Shown piece after piece: positions 53,033 through 59,595 of a stretch of DNA of 59,595 bases. Source of the stretch: Gemmatimonadota bacterium (GTDB lineage Bacteria > Gemmatimonadota > Gemmatimonadetes > Gemmatimonadales > GWC2-71-9); the NCBI GenBank assembly GCA_003220935.1, contig QHTT01000070.1, positions 1-59,595 of the forward strand, given 5' to 3'. A program made the translations under genes and the position numbers. Under the pieces are notes generated by a model. The model did no database searches. It saw only the letters and a program-made list of their open reading frames with translations, and was not told the DNA's origin. How positions within the stretch are numbered: the first letter of the stretch is position 1; every line of letters starts with the position of its first letter.

Positions 53033-54169
53033 CTAACGGGCACTCGTCCTGCGGTTCGGATCCCAGACTGCCACGCCGACCCGGGAGTCGGCCGTTCCGT
53101 AGTACAGGTACCAACGGCCATTGAACGGAACCAGCCCCTCAACGAACGTCGTTCCCTCGACGTACTGTCCAGTTCGCTCGTAGTCCTCACTCGGTTTGAT
53201 GAATGGCTCGTCCGAGCGCGCAATCAGCCTGAGCGGATTGCGCCGATCGTAGAGAGCCTGCCCGCCCGCGTAGATCCGCGGCGGAAGACCCGGATCCCCG
53301 TAGGCTCCGCTGTTTCCCGCATTGTAGATCACCAGAATGCCGTGCTCGGTCATGATGGCGGGCGGGCCCGCCTCTACCAACCAGGAGTCGAAGTACCCCG
53401 GGCGAGGAGACAGGACCTTCACCAGTTTTCCGTCGGTGTCTTCCAGCGGCGTCCAGTCTACGAGGTCGTCGGACGTCGCGATGAGAATGTCGGGGACGTT
53501 GAAGTACATCCAGTACTTGCCGTTCACCTTGGTCGCGATGACCCGGTTCCCCTGCACGCGGGTGAGGATCGCCCCGGATTTGGATTCCAGGTTGCGGTAC
53601 TTCCCCCCGGCGATCTTGGCGAATGCCGGACCATGCTTGGTCCAGGTGATGAGATCCCGAGAGGTCGCCACGGCGAGTCGGGGGATGTCGCGGTTCCACT
53701 GGGTGTAGGTGAGCACATAGGTGCGGTCCTCCATCTCGACGATGCGCGGATCCTCGACTCCCCCAGGCCACTCGAAGCTCGCCTGCGCGTCCTTGTCGGG
53801 GTACAGCACGGGCGCGCTGCCGCGTGTGAAGCGCAGGCCGTCCTGGCTCTCCGCCAGCCCGATCCGCGAAGTGTGACGGCCGATCTTCATCTCGCCCGAC
53901 GCGTCTTCGGCGCGGTACAGCACGTAGACCTTGCCGTCCTTCACCACGGCGGCCGGATTGAAGGTGGCGTACTCCTCCCAACGCACGCTGCTGTCACCGA
54001 GCGGCGAGCGGAATGTGGAGGTGGCTCTCGGCGTGATGGCCGGATTCACCAGTGCGGGCTTCACAAAGGGACCGAACATCCACTCGCGTCCCTGTCCGCG
54101 CGCTGGCTCGCCCGTCAAGCAGCTGAGGAGGGACGCCAGCGCCGCCAGCGCGGTATCGCTTCTCATCAT
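53033..54169 (-). CDS. Secreted GH130-like beta-propeller glycosidase/phosphorylase
   Basis: From ATG 54169 the product (378 aa) starts MMRSDTALAALASLLSCLTG, a signal peptide ending near ARGQ. It has the five-bladed propeller pattern of GH130/GH43-like enzymes: EEYATFNPAAVVKDGKVYVLYRAED (split at VVKDG), WPGGVEDPRIVEMEDRTYVL (with the EDPR motif) and WLVEAGPPAIMTEHGILVIYN. GH130 includes mannoside phosphorylases and hydrolases, and a secreted member is more likely a hydrolase. The mannose specificity is not established here. It heads the GH130-symporter-GH127 operon. Confidence 0.82.
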   Translation of the reverse strand: MMRSDTALAALASLLSCLTGEPARGQGREWMFGPFVKPALVNPAITPRATSTFRSPLGDSSVRWEEYATFNPAAVVKDGKVYVLYRAEDASGEMKIGRHTSRIGLAESQDGLRFTRGSAPVLYPDKDAQASFEWPGGVEDPRIVEMEDRTYVLTYTQWNRDIPRLAVATSRDLITWTKHGPAFAKIAGGKYRNLESKSGAILTRVQGNRVIATKVNGKYWMYFNVPDILIATSDDLVDWTPLEDTDGKLVKVLSPRPGYFDSWLVEAGPPAIMTEHGILVIYNAGNSGAYGDPGLPPRIYAGGQALYDRRNPLRLIARSDEPFIKPSEDYERTGQYVEGTTFVEGLVPFNGRWYLYYGTADSRVGVAVWDPNRRTSAR

Positions 54170-54314
54170 CGACCAAGGAATGCACGTGAGGTGTGAGGCG
54201 TTTCGGAACACGGACCCCGCTTAAGCTGCCGGCCGACGGCGCTCCCCGCAACCGCGGCCAGCGCCTCGGAGCCGCGCAGCTTATCTTGCCTACCCCGGCA
54301 TCCACGGAGCACAG

Positions 54315-55010
54315 ATGACCCGCCGTGCCTGGAGCCTTGCCCCGCTCATCGCCCTCGCGCTCGTCGGGTGCCGGCGCGGCGAGCGCCCGAGGGCCGCGAC
54401 GGGCCGCGCCGACTCGGCGACGGGCGCCAAACCCGACTTATCAAACCCCGCGAGCGCCGCCATGCGGCAGCGCGCACCGGGTACGTTCCGCGCCCGGTTC
54501 GAGACCCGCAAGGGCTCCTTCGTCATCGCAGTCCAGCGCGACTGGGCCCCGCTCGGCGCCGATCGGTTCTACAACCTCGTCAAGAGCGGCTACTTCGACG
54601 GCGCGCGCTTCTTCCGCGTGATCCCCGGATTCATGGCGCAGTTCGGCATCCACGGCGATCCGCAAGTGGCTGCGGCCTGGCGCGACGCCACGATTCCGGA
54701 CGACCCGGTGCGTCAACCCAATACCCGCGGTGCGGTGAGCTTTGCGACGGCGGGGCCCGGCACGCGTACCACGCAGCTCTTCATCAATTACGGCGACAAC
54801 AGCCAGCTCGACGGCATGGGATTCGCCCCGTTGGGCCAGGTCGTCGAGGGTATGGACGTTGTGGATGCGCTGTATGGGGGATACGGCGAGGGCGCCCCCC
54901 GCGGCCGTGGCCCCGATCAGGGCCGCATCCAGCTCGAGGGCAACGTGTACCTCGAGCGCGAGTTCCCCCGGCTCGATTACGTCAGAGTCGCGAGTATCGT
55001 CACGCCGTGA
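54315..55010 (+). CDS. Peptidyl-prolyl cis-trans isomerase, cyclophilin type, lipoprotein
   Basis: The enzyme speeds proline isomerisation in protein folding outside the cytoplasm. The lipobox LALVGC at about residues 14-19 marks lipid anchoring. A short linker leads to the cyclophilin domain (about 55-225), with RFYNLVKSGYFDGARFFRVIPGFMAQFG (in part FDGARFFRVIPGFMAQFG), GAVSFATAGPGTRTTQLFIN and FAPLGQVVEGMDVVD. The FFRVI and QLFIN segments hold the catalytic Arg and Gln. TTATCTTG occurs at 54281-54288. ppc follows after 13 nt. Confidence 0.92.
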   Translation: MTRRAWSLAPLIALALVGCRRGERPRAATGRADSATGAKPDLSNPASAAMRQRAPGTFRARFETRKGSFVIAVQRDWAPLGADRFYNLVKSGYFDGARFFRVIPGFMAQFGIHGDPQVAAAWRDATIPDDPVRQPNTRGAVSFATAGPGTRTTQLFINYGDNSQLDGMGFAPLGQVVEGMDVVDALYGGYGEGAPRGRGPDQGRIQLEGNVYLEREFPRLDYVRVASIVTP

Positions 55011-55023
55011 ACCGCTTCCTGCT

Positions 55024-57771
55024 ATGACGACGACGCACGTCGCTGCGGGCATTCCGCTGCCGCCGCCTGTCGCGCGACCCCAGGACGCGCCGCTCCGCCA
55101 GGACGTTCGCTGGCTCGCGGCGACGCTGGGCCGGGTGGTACGACGGCTGGCAGGTGAGGACACCTTCCGGGCGGTCGAGGACCTGCGCCGGGGCAGCCGC
55201 GCCCGACGCCTCGGCGTCCCGGGAGCGCCGGACCTGGACGCGCTGCTCGCGCACACCCGATCCCTCGCACCGGAGACGGCGCGGCTCACGGCACGCGCCT
55301 TTACGGTGTTCTTCATTCTGATAAACGCCGCGGAACAGGCCCATCGGGTGCGGCGATCGCGGCAGGACGACCTGGCGGCGGTGCAACGCGGATCGGTGCG
55401 CTGGTCGCTGCGACGCCTGCGCGAGGCCGGCCAGCGAGCCGAGGAAGTCGCGCGCGCCCTGGCAGCGGTGAAGGTCCGGCCGGTCCTCACCGCGCATCCC
55501 ACCGAATCCGCTCGACGCACCATCCTCGATCTTCAGTCGCGCCTCGCCGAGGGTCTGCTGGCGCGGGACGGCACCGCGGAGCCCCAGCGTCGCGCCATCG
55601 AGCGTCGTCTCGAGGGCGAGGTGGAGCTGCTCTGGCTCACCGAGGAGGTGCGGCGCGACCGGCCGTCGGTCATGGACGAGGTGGCGAATGCCCTCTGGTA
55701 CCTGGAGGACCGCCTGCTCGAGGCCGCGTCGCGCGTGCACGAACGACTCGCCCAGGCCTTCGAGGACGAGTTCGGCTGCGGACTCGCCCCGGTGACCCCA
55801 CTCACACTGGGGAGCTGGGTCGGGGGTGACCGGGACGGCAACCTGTTCGTCACGGCGGAGATCACGCTCGCCGCCGCGCGTAGCGCTCGTCGGGCGGTGT
55901 TGGGCCACTACGGGAGGGTGCTGGCCGACCTCGCGGCGCGGCTGTCCGTGTCCGAGCGGCTTGCCGCCGTCGCGCCCGAGCTGCTGGCTTCGCTCGAGCG
56001 TGACCGCGCGGAGCTGCCGGGCGTGTGGGAGCAGAATCGCCGCCGCAATGCCGACGAGCCCCTCCGTCTAAAAGTCAGCTTCATGCGGGCCCGGGTGGAG
56101 CGCGATCCGCCCGGTTACGGCTCGCCCGGGGAGCTGGAACGCGATCTGACGCTCGTCGCGGACGCGCTTGATGCGGTCGGTGCGGCGCACGCCAGGCGTA
56201 CTCTGGTGGAGCCGCTCCTGGCCCAGGTACGCGCCCACGGCTTCCACGGCTACCGCCTGGACGTGCGAGAGGACGCCGCCGTGCACACCCGGGCGCTCCA
56301 CGATCTCACCGCAGCGGTCGGCATGGGCGAGCTGGACGGCGCGGCCATCCGTCGGGAGCTCGCCGGCCGGCGTCCGCTGCACGCCCAGCACGTCGTCCTG
56401 GCGGAGCCGACGGATGAGGCGCTGCGGGTATTTCGGGCCATGCGGGCGATCCAAGACGAGATCGGGCAGGCCGCGGCCTCGACCTACATCGTCTCGCGCA
56501 CCCGGTCCGCCGACGACCTGCTACGCGTGCTGCTGCTGGCGCGTGAGGGAGGGCTCGTGGACCTGTCGCGCGAGCCCCCGCTCTCCCGCATCGACATCGT
56601 CCCGCTGTTCGAGACCCTCGAGGATCTGGAGCACGCGCCGCTCGTCGTGCGCTCGCTGCTCGACGACCCGATCTGGCAGCGGCACCTCACCGCCCGCGGG
56701 CGACACCAGGAGGTGATGCTCGGCTACTCTGATTCTGCCAAAGACGCGGGACTCTTCCCATCGGCGTGGGCCCTCTACCGCGTGCAGGAGGACGTCGCCC
56801 GAGCCTGCGCCGGGGCCGGGATCTCGTGGACGCTGTTCCACGGCCGCGGCGGCACCGTGGGCCGCGGGGGAGGCTCGCCGGTGGCGCGGGCGCTGGCCGC
56901 GCTTCCGCCGGGAACGGTGCACGGCGGGATCAAGATCACCGAGCAAGGTGAGATCGTGTCCCAGAACTTCGGCCTTTTGTCCATCGCCGAGCGCAGTCTC
57001 GAGCTGATGCTGAGCGGTGTGCTGGTGCATCGGTTCGAAGACTGGCGGGACGCCCTGGAGCCGGGGGAGGAAGCGCGGTTCCGGGAAATCATGGATCGAC
57101 TGGCGGCGGAGGCGTTGCCCCGCTACCGCGCGCTGGTCTACGGCAGCGGGGAGCTGTTCCGGCTCTTCCTCGACACGACTCCCATTCGGGAGCTCGCCGA
57201 CGTGCGCTTCGGGTCCCGGCCGGCCTACCGCGCGCTGGGGGAGGAAACGATGGAGGGAATCCGGGCGATCCCGTGGGTCTTCGGGTGGACCCAGACGCGG
57301 CTCATGCTCCCGGGATGGCTGGGCGTCGGCCCCGCCCTCGAGGCCGTCGCGAGCGAGGCCGGCGGGCTGGCCGTGTTGCGCCGCATGGCTCACGCCTGGC
57401 CGTTCTTCGACGACCTCCTCGCCAAGGTGGAGATGGTCTGCGCCAAGGCCGACATGGCGATCGCCCGGATGTACGTGCGCGAGCTGGGCGGCGACCTCAC
57501 CCTGTTCGACCACCTGGAAGACGAGTTCCGCCAGACAATCGCTGCGCTGCTTCGCGTCCGAGAGAGCGACTACCTGATGCGCGACAATCCCATGTTGCAG
57601 ACGGCGATCGGCCTCCGCAACCCGTACGTGGATCCGCTCTCGCTGCTCCAGGTGACCTTGTTGCGGCGCAAGCGCGATGGCGCCCCCGGCGACCCGGCTG
57701 CAGCGGCGGTGAGCGCCGGCCTCGCTTCCACCGTCAACGGCATCGCCCAGGGGTTGCGTAACACCGGCTAG
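55024..57771 (+). CDS. ppc: Phosphoenolpyruvate carboxylase
   Basis: PEPC adds bicarbonate to PEP to give oxaloacetate, replenishing the TCA cycle. The 915-aa product has all key motifs: VLTAHPTESARR (catalytic His), GSWVGGDRDGN, GYSDSAKDAGLFPSAWALY, the mobile loop FHGRGGTVGRGGGSP and the near-universal C-terminus RNTG. Start ATG 55024 (MTTTHVAAGIPLPPP); the same frame extends upstream through the cyclophilin gene but is antisense-like in composition. With PPDK disrupted in this window, the supply of PEP for this enzyme may depend on other routes. Confidence 0.96.
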   Translation: MTTTHVAAGIPLPPPVARPQDAPLRQDVRWLAATLGRVVRRLAGEDTFRAVEDLRRGSRARRLGVPGAPDLDALLAHTRSLAPETARLTARAFTVFFILINAAEQAHRVRRSRQDDLAAVQRGSVRWSLRRLREAGQRAEEVARALAAVKVRPVLTAHPTESARRTILDLQSRLAEGLLARDGTAEPQRRAIERRLEGEVELLWLTEEVRRDRPSVMDEVANALWYLEDRLLEAASRVHERLAQAFEDEFGCGLAPVTPLTLGSWVGGDRDGNLFVTAEITLAAARSARRAVLGHYGRVLADLAARLSVSERLAAVAPELLASLERDRAELPGVWEQNRRRNADEPLRLKVSFMRARVERDPPGYGSPGELERDLTLVADALDAVGAAHARRTLVEPLLAQVRAHGFHGYRLDVREDAAVHTRALHDLTAAVGMGELDGAAIRRELAGRRPLHAQHVVLAEPTDEALRVFRAMRAIQDEIGQAAASTYIVSRTRSADDLLRVLLLAREGGLVDLSREPPLSRIDIVPLFETLEDLEHAPLVVRSLLDDPIWQRHLTARGRHQEVMLGYSDSAKDAGLFPSAWALYRVQEDVARACAGAGISWTLFHGRGGTVGRGGGSPVARALAALPPGTVHGGIKITEQGEIVSQNFGLLSIAERSLELMLSGVLVHRFEDWRDALEPGEEARFREIMDRLAAEALPRYRALVYGSGELFRLFLDTTPIRELADVRFGSRPAYRALGEETMEGIRAIPWVFGWTQTRLMLPGWLGVGPALEAVASEAGGLAVLRRMAHAWPFFDDLLAKVEMVCAKADMAIARMYVRELGGDLTLFDHLEDEFRQTIAALLRVRESDYLMRDNPMLQTAIGLRNPYVDPLSLLQVTLLRRKRDGAPGDPAAAAVSAGLASTVNGIAQGLRNTG

Positions 57772-57805
57772 GGGTTGGAGACTTGGGCCTCGGGACTAGG
57801 GAGGA
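57771..57805 (+). repeat. Heptad-like array between ppc and the isomerase gene
   Basis: Five 7-nt words, GGGGTTG, GAGACTT, GGGCCTC, GGGACTA and GGGAGGA, fill the gap. The last word forms the GGAGGA ribosome binding site 7 nt before the next ATG. Less regular than the other arrays, so only tentatively grouped with them. Confidence 0.55.
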
Positions 57806-57812
57806 GTGAACG

Positions 57813-58670
57813 ATGACTAGGCGGCGCGATTTCATGAAAACGTTGGGTGCCGCGGCACTGGGCCACGCTCTGCGGCCCCGAGCCCCGAGCCCCGACCCCC
57901 GAGCCGTGCCTCGCAAGCTCAGTCGCATCGGGCTCGAGCTCTTCTCGGTGCGGGACGCGATGGCCCGGGACCCGGAGCGCACCCTCGCCGCCGTGCGCGC
58001 GAGCGGCTACACCGACGTCGAGCTGCTCTGGTCGTTTGGCAACTTCGGCCGCACGACCGAGCAGGTGCGCGCGGCGCTCGATAAGGAAGGACTGCGCGCG
58101 CCCTCGGCCCACTGCTCGCCGACCATCCTGTTCGTCGGATGGGACCGGAGCCTCGCCATCGCGCACCGGCTCGGGCACGAATTCTTAATCGTGCCATCCT
58201 TCACCCCGGACACGGCGCGCTCGCTCGACGACTGGCGGGAGTGGGCTGACCGCTTCAACGCCGCGGGCGCGGCCGCCCGGCGCGCCGGCATCTGGCTCGC
58301 GTTCCATAACGAGGCCGAGCACATGACTCCGATCGACGGTACGGTCCCCTACGACCTGTTCGTGCAGCGAACCGACCCGACTGTCGTCCGCCACCAGCTC
58401 GACGTCGGCAACATGGTAATGGGCGGCGGCGACCCGTTCGTCTACCTCGAGCGGTATCGCGACCGCTATTGGAGCTTTCATCTGAAGGACGTCGTCGCCG
58501 ACCACTCGCGGGACACCGAGCTCGGTACGGGAACGCTCGACTTCCGACGCCTGCTCGCGGCCGTGCCCGACATCGACCGCAAATTCTGCTACGTCGAGCA
58601 AGAGGGCGCGAAGGATTCGCTCGCCAGCGCGCGGCGGAACTGCGATTTTCTCACGAAGCTGGAGTTCTAG
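57813..58670 (+). CDS. Tat-exported sugar isomerase/epimerase-like TIM-barrel protein
   Basis: This 285-aa protein belongs to the xylose isomerase-like (AP endonuclease 2) barrel superfamily. It has a twin-arginine signal ([17 protein letters not shown]), a linker created by heptad repeats ([10 protein letters not shown]), then [42 protein letters not shown] and WSFHLKDV with likely metal ligands Glu/Asp/His. [11 protein letters not shown] holds the last Glu. The substrate is unknown. GGAGGA lies 7 nt upstream of ATG 57813. Its stop overlaps the convergent gene's stop (CTAG). Confidence 0.85.
   Translation: MTRRRDFMKTLGAAALGHALRPRAPSPDPRAVPRKLSRIGLELFSVRDAMARDPERTLAAVRASGYTDVELLWSFGNFGRTTEQVRAALDKEGLRAPSAHCSPTILFVGWDRSLAIAHRLGHEFLIVPSFTPDTARSLDDWREWADRFNAAGAAARRAGIWLAFHNEAEHMTPIDGTVPYDLFVQRTDPTVVRHQLDVGNMVMGGGDPFVYLERYRDRYWSFHLKDVVADHSRDTELGTGTLDFRRLLAAVPDIDRKFCYVEQEGAKDSLASARRNCDFLTKLEF
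57876..57903 (+). repeat. Heptanucleotide array inside the isomerase gene
   Basis: Four 7-nt units, CCCCGAG, CCCCGAG, CCCCGAC and CCCCGAG, lie between the Tat signal and the mature domain. They encode the Pro-rich RAPSPDPRA linker. Same length as in purL and proS. Confidence 0.85.
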
Positions 58671-59595
58671 GGCAACCGCCGCAGGTCGCTATTGCTGACG
58701 AACGCCACCCGCCGGCTGTCGGGCGACCAGGAAGGCACGTTGATCGTCCCCTGGCCGCCGTACACATAGGCGACCACGCGGACGTTGCTCGACCCGCCCC
58801 CGCCGGCGGGCATCAGGCGCAGGTAGACGTGCTTGTAGAACGGGTGGTCGTCGGGCGCGACGTCCTTCATGAATGACAGGAACACGATCCACTGGCCGTC
58901 CGGGGATATGTGCGGGAACCAATTGTTGTACTGGTCGCTCGTGACCTGCTCCGGGGCGCTGCCGTCGGCTCGCATCCGCCAAATCTGCATCGTCCCGCTG
59001 CGGACGGAGTTGAAGTAGATGTACTTCCCGTCGGGCGAGTACTCCGGCCCGTCATCCAACCCTGGTGCGCTCGTGAGCCGCGTCTCGTCCCCTCCGTCTA
59101 CAGCGATACGGTAGACGTCGAATTCCCCGCCCCGTTGTCCGGTGTAGACCAGAAACCTCCCGTCCGGCGACCAGCCGTGCAGGTATGACGGGCCCAACCT
59201 CGTGACCCGCCGCGGCGTCCCGCCCCCGACGGGTAAGGTGTACACGATTGACGCGTCGTGATCTTCTGAGCTGTGGTGGCTGATCCCGAGCGTTCGCCCG
59301 TCGAAAGACAGGACGTGGTCGTTGTTGTTACGGCTGGCGAACCCCGTGTTCACGGCGACCGGTCGCCGATCCGCGAGATCGAAGCGATACAGGAGGCCCT
59401 GGCTGTTGTAAATCAGCGCTTTGCCGTCCTTGGTCCAGTTGGGCGCCTGGATGGACTCGGGAGACCGGTACACGATCGTGCGGTCCCCGGTTGCGACTTC
59501 GAGGACTTCCAGATTGCTCCCGATATAGTCCTGGTACGGCACAAACCCGTCGCGCGCTGGCGCGGTGATCCGGACGTCGCGGAAGGTGGCGCGCT
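58667..59595 (-). CDS. TolB/WD40-like beta-propeller protein (5' end outside window)
   Basis: The visible 309 codons contain PD40-type propeller blades: [85 protein letters not shown] and [13 protein letters not shown]. Such blades occur in TolB and in many periplasmic proteins of this lineage. A GTG at 59542 is possible, but the frame is open to the window edge ([15 protein letters not shown]), so the gene probably starts beyond it. It is convergent with the isomerase gene, sharing the 4 bases CTAG. The function is not known. Confidence 0.82.
   Translation of the reverse strand, partial: RATFRDVRITAPARDGFVPYQDYIGSNLEVLEVATGDRTIVYRSPESIQAPNWTKDGKALIYNSQGLLYRFDLADRRPVAVNTGFASRNNNDHVLSFDGRTLGISHHSSEDHDASIVYTLPVGGGTPRRVTRLGPSYLHGWSPDGRFLVYTGQRGGEFDVYRIAVDGGDETRLTSAPGLDDGPEYSPDGKYIYFNSVRSGTMQIWRMRADGSAPEQVTSDQYNNWFPHISPDGQWIVFLSFMKDVAPDDHPFYKHVYLRLMPAGGGGSSNVRVVAYVYGGQGTINVPSWSPDSRRVAFVSNSDLRRLP

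Overview
The window is high-GC, densely packed bacterial chromosome. Tat-exported glycoside hydrolases, a BlaI/M56 regulator pair, a Ser/Thr kinase fused to TolB-like and TPR regions, a YIP1 protein and TolB-type beta-propellers together suggest Gemmatimonadota or a close relative. That placement is an inference from gene content; no rRNA is present to test it. The only RNA gene recognised is a complete tmRNA (ssrA) on the minus strand at 12132-12488, whose tag reads ANFITANSNLALAA.

Layout. 0-5.6 kb: purine operon purS-purQ-[lipoprotein]-[zinc ribbon]-purL-purF, mostly joined by overlapping stops and starts. 5.6-9.1 kb: a pyruvate phosphate dikinase gene broken by an apparent deletion of about 64 bp, then a frameshifted secreted-protein gene. 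9.1-12.1 kb: a YIP1 gene bracketed by a 47-bp direct repeat, and a blaI-M56 pair with two matching operators. 12.1-15.7 kb: ssrA and the chain dusB-larB-diguanylate cyclase. 15.8-21.4 kb: an EIIA-Ntr-like protein, a four-helix-bundle cassette bounded by inverted repeats, lysA-guaA, a methyltransferase and two small genes. 21.5-32 kb: a minus-strand run of mreB-mreC-mreD-mrdA-rodA followed by accD-folC-hisS-proS. 32-34.5 kb: ferredoxin plus geranylgeranyl-reductase-like protein, and a plant-type fabI. 34.5-54.2 kb: a carbohydrate locus with GH51, GH2, galT, an IMPase-like phosphatase, a sugar-1-kinase, a CE4 deacetylase, two kinases, a TIM-barrel hydrolase, GH127, a sodium:sugar symporter and GH130. 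54.3-59.6 kb: cyclophilin, ppc, a TIM-barrel isomerase and a TolB-like propeller that runs off the edge.

How the genes fit together. In the carbohydrate locus, exported GH51 and GH127 enzymes would release L-arabinose, GH2 would release galactose or a related sugar, and the symporter could import them. The kinase annotated here closely resembles the kinase domain of plant L-arabinokinase (ARA1), not classical GalK, and lies in one run with galT. This suggests salvage of L-arabinose (or galactose) through a sugar 1-phosphate and a UDP-sugar. No araA, araB or araD is seen in the window.

The window is also unusually rich in small repeats: (i) arrays of about four heptanucleotide units whose sequence differs by locus, found inside purL, proS and an isomerase gene and as inverted hairpins between genes; (ii) a dispersed dyad element with AGATCCTTCGC and CTCAGGATGAC ends, in four copies, which supplies the stop codon of one gene and the start codon of the next; and (iii) a perfect 28-bp palindrome inserted in frame in a deacetylase gene. 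No gene-free stretch exceeds 300 bases.
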